NCBI GenBank assembly: GCA_013287915.1
Contig: JABDCX010000015.1
Span: 1 to 50,027 of the forward strand
Reading direction: 5' to 3'
DNA from: Chlamydiota bacterium
GTDB lineage: Bacteria > Chlamydiota > Chlamydiia > Chlamydiales > Parachlamydiaceae
Length of the DNA stretch: 50,027 nucleotides
The position numbers and the translations under genes were made by a program. How positions within the stretch are numbered: position 1 is the stretch's first letter; every line of letters begins with the position of its first letter. Under the pieces are notes generated by a model. It ran no database searches and was not told the DNA's origin. It saw only the letters and a program-made list of their open reading frames with translations. Shown piece after piece: positions 39,740-49,158 of this stretch.

Positions 39740-41737
39740 TCAACTTAACTCTACTTGCTGGTACTTGCGCATCAAATCGCGGAAGTGCGCAGCGTCCTCG
39801 AAGCGCATCTCTTTTGCGGCCTTCTTCATTTCGGCCTCGTACCATTTTATCTTCTCTTCGATAGAGGCCGTTGTGAGATATTCGTGAGCCTTTTCTGCAG
39901 CATGGAGCACCTCGTCGACCGCTTTTGGATACTCGGCTTCGAGCTCTGCCTTAACAAGGGGGGAAATTTCGCGCGAGACGGTTGTGGGTGTGATTCCGTG
40001 TTTTTCGTTATAGGCGATTTGCAATTGGCGCCTTGCTTGGGTGATCTCCACAGTGCTACGGATTGCTGCGGTAATGGTGTCGGCGTACATGATGACGCGC
40101 CCTTCGACATTTCTGGCGGCGCGGCCGCACGTCTGGATCAGAGCGGTTTCGCTGCGCAAGAACCCTTGCTTGTCGGCATCGAGAATCATGATCAGAGTGA
40201 CTTCTGGAAGGTCTAAACCTTCTCTCAGCAAGTTAATGCCAACCAACACATCAAACACTCCTGCACGCAAATCGCGGATGATCTGCATCCGCTCGATCGT
40301 ATCGATGTCGGAGTGGAGGTATTTCACCTTCACTTGTAGGTCTGTCAAATACTTGGTTAACTCCTCTGAAAGGCGTTTTGTCAAAGTCGTGATCAAGACA
40401 CGCCCCCCTTTTTTCGCGTGGTTGCGGATCTCATCTAAACAGTCATCGACCTGACCTTGGGCAGGACGGATTTCGATGGGTGGGTCGAGGAGACCTGTGG
40501 GGCGGATCAACTGTTCCACAACCTCTCCATTGGTCTCTGCAAGTTCCCATTTGGCGGGAGTAGCAGAAACGTAAACGACCTGATGAAAGTGGGAGTAGCT
40601 CTCCTCAAACTTCAAAGGACGGTTGTCGTAGGCGGAAGGGAGGCGAAAACCAAAATCGACGAGAGATTGCTTCCGTGCACGGTCGCCATTGAACATCGCT
40701 CCCATTTGCGGAATCGACTGGTGCGACTCGTCGATAAACAAGAGAAAATCGGATGGAAAATAGTCGAGAAGGCAGGGTGGGGGATCTCCAGGCGCGCGCA
40801 TGCTAAAGTGGCGCGAGTAATTTTCAATCCCTTTGCACGTCCCCACCTCTTTTAGCATCTCCAAATCGTAAAGCGTGCGCTGCTCGATCCGTTGCCGCTC
40901 AAGGAGCTTGCCCTCTTTTTCGAAAAACGCCATCCGCTCGATCAATTCTTGTTTGATCGTATCGATCGCACGCAAGCGGACATCCTCAGGGGTAACGTGG
41001 TGGGAGCTAGGATAGAGGATCATCTCATCGACTCGCTTTCTCACCTTGCCCGTGAGAGGATCGATCTCGCTAATCCTTTCGATGTCGTCGTCGAAGCATT
41101 CGATCCGATACGCTAAATCCTCTTCATAAGCAGGAAAGATCTCTAACACATCACCCCGGACGCGAAATGTGGAGCGGGAAAAATCAAAATCGTTTCGCTT
41201 ATACTGCATATCGACAAGGTGCAGGAGGATATCGTCGCGTCTGCGGCTCGTCCCCACGCTGAGCTTTAAATTCATCCCTCTGTAGTACTCTGGAGTGCCC
41301 AAGCCGTAAATGCAAGAGACAGAAGCAACGATCAACACGTCATTTCTTTCTAAGAGCGAGCGGGTGGCGCTCAAGCGCATCTGGTCGATCTGATCGTTGA
41401 TCGCCATATCCTTTTCGATATAGGTGTCGGTACGGGCAATGTACGCTTCTGGCTGGTAGTAGTCGTAATACGAGACAAAATACTCAATGGCGTTGTGGGG
41501 AAAGAACTGTTTGAACTCTTGGTAGAGCTGGGCAGCCAAGGTTTTGTTGTGGGCAATCACCAACGTAGGGCGCTGCAAGCGGGCAACGACATTGGCCATG
41601 GTAAATGTCTTGCCAGACCCGGTAATGCCAAGCAGGACCTGCGCCTTTTTTCCCTCTTCTAGCCCCTGCACAAGCTTTTCGATGGCTTTGGGCTGATCCC
41701 CTTTAGGAGCAAACTCTGTGTTGAGCTGAAATTCCAT
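39740..41737 (-). CDS. uvrB: Excinuclease ABC subunit B
   Basis: 665 residues, full length. Walker [13 protein letters not shown], the DEAH-like LLFIDESHQ, the beta-hairpin region ([10 protein letters not shown]), helicase motifs [10 protein letters not shown] and QTCGRAARN, and a C-terminal UVR domain ([16 protein letters not shown]) are all present. It loads onto damage with UvrA and recruits UvrC in nucleotide excision repair. It begins six bases downstream of trpS, so it is in the same unit; the uvrB-trpS pair is also found in Chlamydia. Confidence 0.97.
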   Translation of the reverse strand: MEFQLNTEFAPKGDQPKAIEKLVQGLEEGKKAQVLLGITGSGKTFTMANVVARLQRPTLVIAHNKTLAAQLYQEFKQFFPHNAIEYFVSYYDYYQPEAYIARTDTYIEKDMAINDQIDQMRLSATRSLLERNDVLIVASVSCIYGLGTPEYYRGMNLKLSVGTSRRRDDILLHLVDMQYKRNDFDFSRSTFRVRGDVLEIFPAYEEDLAYRIECFDDDIERISEIDPLTGKVRKRVDEMILYPSSHHVTPEDVRLRAIDTIKQELIERMAFFEKEGKLLERQRIEQRTLYDLEMLKEVGTCKGIENYSRHFSMRAPGDPPPCLLDYFPSDFLLFIDESHQSIPQMGAMFNGDRARKQSLVDFGFRLPSAYDNRPLKFEESYSHFHQVVYVSATPAKWELAETNGEVVEQLIRPTGLLDPPIEIRPAQGQVDDCLDEIRNHAKKGGRVLITTLTKRLSEELTKYLTDLQVKVKYLHSDIDTIERMQIIRDLRAGVFDVLVGINLLREGLDLPEVTLIMILDADKQGFLRSETALIQTCGRAARNVEGRVIMYADTITAAIRSTVEITQARRQLQIAYNEKHGITPTTVSREISPLVKAELEAEYPKAVDEVLHAAEKAHEYLTTASIEEKIKWYEAEMKKAAKEMRFEDAAHFRDLMRKYQQVELS

Positions 41738-41743
41738 ATAGCA

Positions 41744-42808
41744 TTATATCGGGGTATGCTCTCTTCTGTCTCTGGCGATGCGGGAGATTTTATTCCACAT
41801 GCCACTAAGTCCCATCGCACTTTTCACCTCTTTCAAGGTGGCATTTGCGATCTCATTCATTTTGATGGTTCCCTCATAAATGATCTGCTCAACTAGACCA
41901 GGATCGTCTTCGTACTCTTTACGCAATTGCCTGATCGGATCCAAAAAGGCATTCAACACAGCAGCCAGGCGGTTTTTCACCTCGACATCTCCAATCGTTC
42001 CCTCCCGATACTTCCCTTTCAAATACTCCACTTCATCGCGATCGGGATTAAATACTTCATGCAAAGTAAAGACGGGATTTCCTTCGACAGTGCCTGGAAC
42101 GTGAGCGTGAATCCGGTTTGGATCGGTGTACATCCCCTTCACCTTCTTCTCGACCGTTTTTGCATCATCGGAAAGATAAATGGCATTGTTCGCCGACTTG
42201 CTCATCTTGCCCTTCCCGTCGATGCCAATGAGAGAGGGGGATTCGCTTAATAATACTTCTGGCATCGGGAACACTTCGCCGTAGTATTGGTTAAAGCGCC
42301 TTGCGATGTCGCGCGCCAACTCAATGTGCGCTTCGTTATCTTTCCCAACTGGGACCACGTGTGCCTTGGGGAGCATGATATCTGCGGACTGAAGCACGGG
42401 ATAGCCAATCAACCCAAAAGGCACGCTTTCGGCATCCATGTGGGCATTCCTAGCCATCTCTTTAAGGCTTGGAAGACCTGTCAACCTATTGAGAGAGATG
42501 AGCATCTCAAAAAATAGATTGAGTTCATACACGGCAGGGAGGGCCGATTGCAAATAGATAAGCGATTGGGTGTGGTCGATGCCGCAAGCTAAATAATCGA
42601 GAACCATCTCTTTGATATTCTCGCGCAACGCCAAAATGTCCTCTTTGGACGGTTTAGTCGTCAACATGTGAAGATCGGCAATGAAGAAATAACACTCGTA
42701 CTTCTTTTGCATGGCAACTCGCGTCTTAATAGAGCCGACGTAGTGGCCTAAATGCAATTTCCCCGTGGGCCGATCGCCCGATATCAATCTTTTCCGTTCA
42801 CTACTCAT
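41744..42808 (-). CDS. trpS: Tryptophanyl-tRNA synthetase
   Basis: 354 residues, class I synthetase. The HIGH-type motif appears as [10 protein letters not shown] near residue 20, the KMSKS loop as [15 protein letters not shown], and GDRPTG in the first strand. It charges tRNA-Trp. The start overlaps the end of the upstream permease gene by eight bases, so expression is coupled to two aromatic amino-acid transporters. In intracellular Chlamydiae tryptophan is a key limiting nutrient; the grouping makes biological sense. Confidence 0.96.
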   Translation of the reverse strand: MSSERKRLISGDRPTGKLHLGHYVGSIKTRVAMQKKYECYFFIADLHMLTTKPSKEDILALRENIKEMVLDYLACGIDHTQSLIYLQSALPAVYELNLFFEMLISLNRLTGLPSLKEMARNAHMDAESVPFGLIGYPVLQSADIMLPKAHVVPVGKDNEAHIELARDIARRFNQYYGEVFPMPEVLLSESPSLIGIDGKGKMSKSANNAIYLSDDAKTVEKKVKGMYTDPNRIHAHVPGTVEGNPVFTLHEVFNPDRDEVEYLKGKYREGTIGDVEVKNRLAAVLNAFLDPIRQLRKEYEDDPGLVEQIIYEGTIKMNEIANATLKEVKSAMGLSGMWNKISRIARDRREHTPI

Positions 42809-44042
42809 GATTTTTCACTAGCTCCTGAGGGTTTTGTGCATAGAGTTTTACGCCCACTTCAGTCACAACCACAACTAAGGCAAGCACCATAACGACAATT
42901 AATGCAAATTTGCCACCAGGCGCGCGAAACGGCGCGCGTTGATCCAAATGCTTGATGTACCGTCCAGACCAGACCATCAGGGCGGGAATCAACGCGAGCA
43001 GAGTCATGACGCCGAACGCACCCGCATATTCAAGCGCGGTCAAAAAGGCGCGTGCATTGTACAGCGCAATCAATAAGGGGGGAACAAACGTCAATAGAAA
43101 GAGCCAACAGCGCCCCTTAATGGTCTTTTCGATGTGCAACCCGTCAGCAAGAAAGTCAAACAGGCTCAAGGAGACCCCTAAAAACGAGGTGACAATGGCG
43201 AAAAAGGAAAACAGCTGCGCAATAAAAGCAATGCGGGAATGCCCCAAGGCGGCTGTCAAAAGGTGCACCCCATTGCTTCCCTTGATGTATCCTTCGATCA
43301 AGCCATCAGGTCCCTCCACGGGGATGATCCCCAACGCTACATACTCCCAAATGAGGTAGAACGCCAAAGGGACCAACCCTCCAATGAGTAAAACGCGCTT
43401 TAACTTTTTCACATCCCCATCCAGATAGGTCACTAAGCTCGGAATAACGATGTGGCAACCAAAAGAGGTTGCAATGACTGAAACTCCCAGCCAGACATAG
43501 CCAAGATCGGCGTGAGCAAGCCGTTGTGGCTCCACGTGCGGGACCAAATCAACCGCCATCCACACAAAGGCGACAACCAAACCGAACATCAAAATCCGGT
43601 TGATCAGATCAACAGAGCGGTGCCCATGGAAAATAAAGCTTCCCAGCACAACCAACAAAGGGATCGCTCCTCCCCATTGTGGAATTTCTTTTCCAGTCAG
43701 CGAAAAAACAGCATCCGTTACAATCGCCCCACAACCCGCAATATAGGCTGTCATGAGGGAGTAGAGGAGGAAGAGATAAAGCAGCCAGCTTAAGACGTGC
43801 CCCTCTTTTCCAAGGGTGTGACGCACCATGGAAGAGAGATTCGCTCCTCCCCCCAGCCATAAATTCGCTTCTAAAAATAAAAAAGCTGTGTAAGTCATCA
43901 GCAGACCGTAGATGACAAACAAAGCAGCTGCTGGAAAAAAGCCCCCCATCCCCGTGCTGACGGGCAATGCCAACATTGCCGCGCCAATTGTCGTTCCTGA
44001 CACGAGTAAAATTCCACCAATCGTGCGCGTACAACTGCTCAT
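42801..44042 (-). CDS. tyrP: Aromatic amino-acid permease, TyrP/Mtr type (copy 1)
   Basis: 413 residues from the ATG at 44042, about 11 membrane segments, HAAAP family. N-terminal [20 protein letters not shown] is the family signature, with conserved LVTYLDGDV and [13 protein letters not shown]. The frame is open upstream to 44237 but that part overlaps the previous gene and is hydrophilic, so the ATG at 44042, which overlaps the previous stop (ATGA), is right. It probably imports tyrosine or tryptophan. Tandem with copy 2, as in Chlamydia. Confidence 0.92.
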   Translation of the reverse strand: MSSCTRTIGGILLVSGTTIGAAMLALPVSTGMGGFFPAAALFVIYGLLMTYTAFLFLEANLWLGGGANLSSMVRHTLGKEGHVLSWLLYLFLLYSLMTAYIAGCGAIVTDAVFSLTGKEIPQWGGAIPLLVVLGSFIFHGHRSVDLINRILMFGLVVAFVWMAVDLVPHVEPQRLAHADLGYVWLGVSVIATSFGCHIVIPSLVTYLDGDVKKLKRVLLIGGLVPLAFYLIWEYVALGIIPVEGPDGLIEGYIKGSNGVHLLTAALGHSRIAFIAQLFSFFAIVTSFLGVSLSLFDFLADGLHIEKTIKGRCWLFLLTFVPPLLIALYNARAFLTALEYAGAFGVMTLLALIPALMVWSGRYIKHLDQRAPFRAPGGKFALIVVMVLALVVVVTEVGVKLYAQNPQELVKNHE

Positions 44043-45247
44043 GTGCTCTTCTCCATGATCTGCATTAACATCATTCCCAAGGCAAATGCCAAAACGGCAA
44101 GCAAGGTGATCTTCCCGCCAGGGACTTGGAAAGTTCCCTTCAACCCCTTCCGATAACGGCCTGACCAGACCATCAAGGCTGGCAACACCCCGAAGAGGAG
44201 CACAGCTCCAAACGCACCGGCGTAATTCAACGCCCACAAAAACGCGTTAGGATAGATGAGCGCCATGATAAACGGTGGCGTGACCACGAGCGCGCACAAC
44301 AGGCATTTCCCGATCGCATCTTTTTTCACCCGAAACCCGTCCGCCAAAAAGTCGACAAAGCTGAGGGAATTGCCCAAAAAGGAGGTAACAATTGCAAAAA
44401 AAGCAAAATACTCCACAACCCTAAGAACAAGAGACGATCCAACCGCCTCGCGCAAGGTCTCTGTTGCCATCTTCCCCTCATCGAGGACTGTGGCTAACCC
44501 CTCCCCCTGCTGCAAGGGGGTCAACCCCATGATCACCCAGACCCAAACGATGTTGATGATCAGGGGCACGAAACTTCCATAAATGACGGCCTTGCGCACG
44601 CGTGCGACATTCCCGCCCAAATACGTTTTTAAGCTGGGAATCAGATTGTGAAAACCAAACGAAATGATCATCACTGGCAATAAGTAGGGAGCCATGCTCC
44701 AATCGCGGAAGCTCAAATTTTCACTGCTGATATGGGGAATCCCCAAGACGACAAGAAGCAAATAAGTGACGATCAGCCCAAGCATCAAGGCGCGGTTGAA
44801 CAGATCCACCGCATAAGTCCCGCAATAAATAAAAACGGCAAAAAGGACGCTCACCAAAGCGCTGCCTACCCAATGGGGAATCGAGAGTCCGGTCATTTCT
44901 TGAACAAACCCTGCAATCAGTTCCCCAGAACCTGCTAAATAGGCAACTCCTAAAGCATAAAATAAAAAGATAAAACAACTCCAAGCCAGGAATTGTCCCC
45001 CCTTTCCCAGTGTGGCTCCTGCCATCGACACCAAACTCACATCTTCGACAAACCAGAGATTGACCTCTAAAAGCAGGAGAGCTGTCGTCGCCATAAAAAG
45101 CCAGCTAACAAAAAACATTCCCAAAGAAGGTTGAAATCCTGCAACAGCTGCGATGACAGGAACCCCTAACATCCCAGCTCCAATGCAACACCCGGCTATG
45201 AGTAGCACGGCGCCTAGTACGCTTCCGCTTTTTGTCGTCTGATCCAT
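44039..45247 (-). CDS. tyrP: Aromatic amino-acid permease, TyrP/Mtr type (copy 2)
   Basis: 402 residues, HAAAP family, with GAVLLIAGCCIGAGMLGVPV, LKTYLGGNV and GNSLSFVDFLADGF matching the other copy. The start at 45247 has GAGGTAAC upstream and gives the family N-terminus; an ATG at 45286 would add 13 unrelated residues. First gene of tyrP-tyrP-trpS-uvrB. The two copies differ in many residues, so they may differ in substrate (tyrosine versus tryptophan), but that cannot be read from the sequence. Confidence 0.92.
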   Translation of the reverse strand: MDQTTKSGSVLGAVLLIAGCCIGAGMLGVPVIAAVAGFQPSLGMFFVSWLFMATTALLLLEVNLWFVEDVSLVSMAGATLGKGGQFLAWSCFIFLFYALGVAYLAGSGELIAGFVQEMTGLSIPHWVGSALVSVLFAVFIYCGTYAVDLFNRALMLGLIVTYLLLVVLGIPHISSENLSFRDWSMAPYLLPVMIISFGFHNLIPSLKTYLGGNVARVRKAVIYGSFVPLIINIVWVWVIMGLTPLQQGEGLATVLDEGKMATETLREAVGSSLVLRVVEYFAFFAIVTSFLGNSLSFVDFLADGFRVKKDAIGKCLLCALVVTPPFIMALIYPNAFLWALNYAGAFGAVLLFGVLPALMVWSGRYRKGLKGTFQVPGGKITLLAVLAFALGMMLMQIMEKST

Positions 45248-45352
45248 ATGGTTACCTCGTTGAATTCCGGGCATTGTAGCACACAAAGAAAGAGTATTAA
45301 AGAGAAAATTCGTGAACGAGCCCGTGCCCGTGCCCGACCCTTGCTAAATTTC

Positions 45353-45382
45353 TTGCAGGGAAAATCGGCAGAACGCTATAGT
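45353..45382 (+). promoter_or_regulatory. Promoter of the tRNA-Gly pair (and possibly tig)
   Basis: TTGCAG (45353-45358), 18 bases, TATAGT (45377-45382), 18 bases before the first tRNA. Probably drives both tRNAs; no terminator separates them from tig, 30 bases on. Confidence 0.6.
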
Positions 45383-45400
45383 GGACACTCTCTCTTTTAT

Positions 45401-45473
45401 GCGGGCGTAGCTCAGTTGGTAGAGCGTTACCTTCCCAAGGTAAATGTCGTGAGTTCGAACCTCATCGCCCGCT
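45401..45473 (+). tRNA. tRNA-Gly, anticodon CCC
   Basis: Complete cloverleaf: acceptor GCGGGCG/CGCCCGC, D-arm, anticodon arm TTACC-TTCCCAA-GGTAA, T-arm with TTCGAAC. Anticodon CCC, discriminator T. No encoded CCA. It reads the GGG codon. Confidence 0.93.
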
Positions 45474-45488
45474 AAGAGAAAGACAATT

Positions 45489-45560
45489 GCGGGCGTAGCT
45501 CAGTGGTAGAGCATCACGTTGCCAACGTGAGGGTCGTGAGTTCGAACCTCATCGCCCGCT
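45489..45560 (+). tRNA. tRNA-Gly, anticodon GCC
   Basis: Same acceptor and T-arm as the preceding tRNA, with anticodon arm TCACG-TTGCCAA-CGTGA, so anticodon GCC (GGC/GGU codons). 15 bases after the first tRNA. The two genes are near-identical outside the D-loop, the anticodon arm and variable loop, so one arose by duplication. Confidence 0.95.
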
Positions 45561-45590
45561 ATCTAGATTACATCTTATGAAGGCAGTTCC

Positions 45591-46946
45591 ATGACGAAGC
45601 AACCTAAACAAACTCAAACACTTCAAAACGAGCACATCGTGGTCCATGTTTCACAGGGACCTGGCTGCCAAGTCAGTATGGAGATTGAAGTAAGTCCAAA
45701 AGAGACGGAGCTTGCGTATCAAAAAGCAGTGAAAAGCGTGAGCAAAGAGGTCTCGATTCCGGGATTCCGCAAGGGGAAAGCTCCCGCCGCTTTAGTGAAC
45801 GACGCGTTCCAAAAAGCAATTTCTAAGGAATGGGAAGAGCTCGTGGCCACTCTAGGAGTCAGAGAGGCTCTCAAACTGGCCCAGCTCTACCCTTACAAAA
45901 CCAATGAGTTTTCTAGCTTCAAGCTCGACAAATTTTCGCGTGAAGAGGGAGCCAAAATGAGAGTTTCCTTTGACTCTTTCCCGATCATCCCCGATGTCGA
46001 TCCGAAAGACCTTCGCATGGAAGATGTCGCAGAAGAGCCCGTCTCTGAAAAGGAGATTGCCGATTTCGTGGAACAGACGCGCCTCTATTTTGCCAAGTGG
46101 AACGAAAACAAGGACCGCCCTGCGAAAGATAGAGATTACGTCCTGGTCGATATCGAAAAGCTCTCTGACCCCAAAGAAATGCTCTGTTCCAACCAACGCG
46201 CGCACCTCGTTAAAGGAGAGGTCGCCGATTGGATTTACAACTCCCTGATCAACATGACACCTGGTGAATCGATCGAAACGTTGAGTGAGAAACTGAAAAA
46301 CTCCTGTGGGGATGAAGCGTGCCACGATCCCGCTCACCACCATGACGATGGGTTCGAACCGGCCCTTTGCAAAATCACGCTCCGTACGATTCTCGAGCCA
46401 GAACTCCCCGCCATCGACGAAGCATTTGCCACAAAAGTGGGATGCAAAGATATCACTGAGTTTCACCAGCGCGCGGTCGAAGCCACACACAACCGGGCAA
46501 AAAATCTCCGACAAAACAAGCGACGCAACCGCCTTTATGACTTGTTGTTGTCGAAATACTCATTCGAAGTGCCTAATGGTTTGGTCAATTACAACGTCCA
46601 ACACCAGATTGCTCAAACACTTGAACAAGAGCAAGACCCGCAAAGACGAGCCCATCTGCAACAGACCCTCCTTAAGGAAGTCGACCAAATCCGCCACTCG
46701 CTTGTAAGCAAAATCCAAGCGGAATTCCTGATCGGAAAGTTGGCTAACCAGTTCAACATCAAAGTCGAGCCTGAAGACGTTTCTCAAGAAATCATGCAAG
46801 AATTAGTCATGAGCGGTGCCATGAAAGATCAAGGCGAGATGCAAAAAGCGCAGGAAATGATCACTAAACGGATCGTTGCCAATAAGTTAACCGAGAAAAC
46901 GCTCGATTACCTGCTCGTACAATCTTTTTTGAACAATAATTCTTGA
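45591..46946 (+). CDS. tig: Trigger factor, ribosome-associated chaperone/prolyl isomerase
   Basis: 451 residues. The ribosome-binding signature SIPGFRKGKAPAALV is at residues 50-65. A middle PPIase-like domain contains a His-rich insertion (CGDEACHDPAHHHDDGFEP, about 240-260) and the C-terminal helical domain follows (QDPQRRAHLQQTLLKE). It binds nascent chains at the exit tunnel. The His/Asp/Cys insertion in the middle domain is unusual and could bind metal, but this is speculation. First of tig-clpP-clpX as in Chlamydia; 30 bases after the tRNAs. Confidence 0.95.
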   Translation: MTKQPKQTQTLQNEHIVVHVSQGPGCQVSMEIEVSPKETELAYQKAVKSVSKEVSIPGFRKGKAPAALVNDAFQKAISKEWEELVATLGVREALKLAQLYPYKTNEFSSFKLDKFSREEGAKMRVSFDSFPIIPDVDPKDLRMEDVAEEPVSEKEIADFVEQTRLYFAKWNENKDRPAKDRDYVLVDIEKLSDPKEMLCSNQRAHLVKGEVADWIYNSLINMTPGESIETLSEKLKNSCGDEACHDPAHHHDDGFEPALCKITLRTILEPELPAIDEAFATKVGCKDITEFHQRAVEATHNRAKNLRQNKRRNRLYDLLLSKYSFEVPNGLVNYNVQHQIAQTLEQEQDPQRRAHLQQTLLKEVDQIRHSLVSKIQAEFLIGKLANQFNIKVEPEDVSQEIMQELVMSGAMKDQGEMQKAQEMITKRIVANKLTEKTLDYLLVQSFLNNNS

Positions 46947-46997
46947 CCAATCGAGAACGCTATCCCTATAGTCGGGTCAAATTGAGGAGGATTTGCC

Positions 46998-47609
46998 ATG
47001 TCACTTACACCCTACGTCATTGAAGATACCGGACGCGGCGAGCGTTCGATGGATATTTATTCCAGACTGCTCAAAGACCGGATTATTTTCATCGGCACCG
47101 AAATCACCGACCATGTTGCAAACGTCGTTGTGGCGCAACTCTTATTCCTCCGGATGGAAGATCCCAAAAAGGACATTCATGTCTACATCAACTCCATGGG
47201 TGGGGACATCACGGCGGGCCTTGCCATTTACGACACACTTCTGTGGCTGGGCTGTCCGGTCAACACCTACTGCATTGGGCAAGCCTCTTCTATGGGAGCT
47301 CTGGTCCTTGCAGCAGGAACAAAAGGGAAGCGTTTTGCCCTTCCAAACAGCCGCATCATGACACACCAACCTTATGGCGGCGTAGGGGGAAGCTCATCCG
47401 ATATCGCTTTGCAGGCCAAAGAAATCCTAGTGCTCAAAAAGAGGCTACATGAGATCATGGCTGAACACACGGGTCAAACGGTCGAAAAAATCGCACAAGA
47501 CTCTGAAAGAGATTTCTACATGAGCGCACAAGAAGCAAAAGAATATGGTCTGATCGATGAAGTGGTTCTCCCCAAAAAATTGGCAATACCTGTACCCGCA
47601 AAACCTTAA
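46998..47609 (+). CDS. clpP: ATP-dependent Clp protease proteolytic subunit
   Basis: 203 residues. Ser in [11 protein letters not shown], His in RIMTHQP and Asp in ERDFYMS form the catalytic triad. It forms the tetradecamer that degrades substrates fed by ClpX. The ATG has GGAGGA. Chlamydiae carry two clpP genes; this is the one linked to clpX, called clpP2 in Chlamydia. The short N-terminus ([16 protein letters not shown]) suggests no cleaved pro-peptide. Confidence 0.97.
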   Translation: MSLTPYVIEDTGRGERSMDIYSRLLKDRIIFIGTEITDHVANVVVAQLLFLRMEDPKKDIHVYINSMGGDITAGLAIYDTLLWLGCPVNTYCIGQASSMGALVLAAGTKGKRFALPNSRIMTHQPYGGVGGSSSDIALQAKEILVLKKRLHEIMAEHTGQTVEKIAQDSERDFYMSAQEAKEYGLIDEVVLPKKLAIPVPAKP

Positions 47610-47625
47610 AAAACACGCGATCGCT

Positions 47626-48873
47626 ATGACAAAAAAGACTCCAAACGGCAAAGATGAGCTTCAAGGGATCCTCTGTTCCTTTTGTGGGCGCAACGAAGAG
47701 GCTGTCGAGAAACTGATCTCGGGTCCTAATGTGTACATCTGCAACAAATGCGTAGAGCTGTGCAATGGGATCTTGGAAAAGAAAAAACCCGCTTCCTACG
47801 AGTTTAAATCGCTCAAGCCCAGAGAAATTAAAAACCGCCTCGACGAATACATCGTGGGTCAAGAAAATGCAAAACGGGTGATCTCCGTTGCCGTCTATAA
47901 TCACTACAAGCGAATCAAGAACAAAGTGAAAGAAAGCGGCGTGGAATTCAACAAGTCAAACGTCCTCATCTTTGGTCCCACTGGCTCTGGAAAAACACTC
48001 ATTGCCAAAACGTTAGCTCACATTCTCGACGTTCCCTTTACAATTGCCGATGCGACGACGTTGACAGAGGCGGGATACGTAGGAGAAGACGTCGAAAACA
48101 TCATCTTACGCCTTTTGCAAGCTGCAGATTACGATGTGGCTAAAGCAGAGCTTGGCATTATCTACATCGACGAAATCGATAAAATCAACCGCACTACCGC
48201 TAACGTCTCGATCACGCGAGATGTTTCGGGAGAAGGGGTGCAACAATCATTGCTCAAAATCGTGGAGGGCACGATTGCAAACGTCCCGCCAAAGGGGGGG
48301 CGCAAACACCCCAACCAAGATTACATCAAAGTTAACACCGAGAATATTCTGTTCATCGTCGGGGGAGCCTTTGTCAACCTCGATAAGGTGATCGCCAAAC
48401 GGCTGGGAAAAAGCACCATTGGTTTCAATGTGGGAGAAAAAGAGGCGGTCGATACGCAACAAAAGAGCCTCATCCTTTCCAAGGCAGAGCCAGAAGACTT
48501 CATCCATTTTGGGATGATCCCTGAATTTATCGGGCGCTTTAACAGCATTGCCAACTGCAACGAACTCTCTACTGAAGATCTCGTAAAAATCCTTAAAGAT
48601 CCCAAAGATGCCGTGGCAAAGCAATACCAGGCACTCTTTGCCATGGAAGGGGTCAAGCTGGAATTCACCGATGGGGCTTTCCACGCCATCGCTAAAAAAG
48701 CCATGGATGCAGGCACTGGCGCCCGGGCTTTGCGGATGATCATCGAAAAACTCATGCGCGATCTCATGTTTGAAGTCCCTACGGACGATTCGATCGTCGA
48801 AATCGTCGTCGACGAAGAGGCTGTAGCGGAGAACAAGCCCAAAATTACCCAGGGCAAAAAGAAAATTGCCTAA
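47626..48873 (+). CDS. clpX: Clp protease ATP-binding subunit ClpX
   Basis: 415 residues from the ATG at 47626. The N-terminal zinc-binding domain has CSFCGR...CNKCVELC, Walker A GPTGSGKT, Walker [10 protein letters not shown], the pore loop GYVGEDV and the sensor-2 motif GTGARALR. It unfolds substrates for ClpP. The frame is open to 47557, which overlaps clpP; the ATG at 47626 gives the usual start before the zinc domain. It follows clpP by 16 bases in one operon. Confidence 0.97.
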   Translation: MTKKTPNGKDELQGILCSFCGRNEEAVEKLISGPNVYICNKCVELCNGILEKKKPASYEFKSLKPREIKNRLDEYIVGQENAKRVISVAVYNHYKRIKNKVKESGVEFNKSNVLIFGPTGSGKTLIAKTLAHILDVPFTIADATTLTEAGYVGEDVENIILRLLQAADYDVAKAELGIIYIDEIDKINRTTANVSITRDVSGEGVQQSLLKIVEGTIANVPPKGGRKHPNQDYIKVNTENILFIVGGAFVNLDKVIAKRLGKSTIGFNVGEKEAVDTQQKSLILSKAEPEDFIHFGMIPEFIGRFNSIANCNELSTEDLVKILKDPKDAVAKQYQALFAMEGVKLEFTDGAFHAIAKKAMDAGTGARALRMIIEKLMRDLMFEVPTDDSIVEIVVDEEAVAENKPKITQGKKKIA

Positions 48874-48897
48874 AGAACCTTTAGGGGACTTTTAGGA

Positions 48898-48985
48898 CCC
48901 AGAGCTCCCGCGCGGTCGCACTGGGCTATCAACAATCGTCCTGCGCTAGCGCTCCGGACTCTCGAACAATTCCAATGCCGAAGCT
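48898..48985 (+). repeat. Dispersed repeat, full copy
   Basis: Matches 8260-8343 nearly end to end: CCCAGAGCTCCC, GGTCGCACTGGGCTATCAAC, GCTCCGGACTCTCGAACAA and TTCCAATGCCG. It begins 24 bases after the clpX stop. The region 48874-49120 has no gene that I can support. Confidence 0.8.
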
Positions 48986-49023
48986 TTAAAAAATCCTAAA
49001 GTCGAGACGGTGACGCGAGATAA

Positions 49024-49062
49024 CTCGCCCCCTCGGCGTCTCTCTGTCTCCCCGCCTCTGCG
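49024..49062 (+). repeat. Dispersed CTCTGCG-type repeat
   Basis: 33 of 39 bases match the reverse complement of 34222-34260. It consists of short pyrimidine-rich units (CTCTCTGTCTCC, CCTCTGCG). Confidence 0.6.
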
Positions 49063-49093
49063 TTTTAAACAATTATTATCTCTATAGATTAGT

Positions 49094-49122
49094 TTGTTTT
49101 TAAATTAATTATTTGTTATAAT
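49094..49122 (+). promoter_or_regulatory. Candidate promoter for the gene at 49159
   Basis: TTGTTT (49094-49099), 17 bases, TATAAT (49117-49122), about 30 bases before the ATG. Good -10 and spacing. Confidence 0.6.
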
Positions 49123-49158
49123 GACCTTTAGAGGTTATTGTTACTTCGAGGTATGGTT

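Noticed and set aside
45317-45341. CCCGTG hexamer repeat upstream of the tRNAs
   Set aside because: Only two to three units; ordinary short tandem repeat with no evident role.
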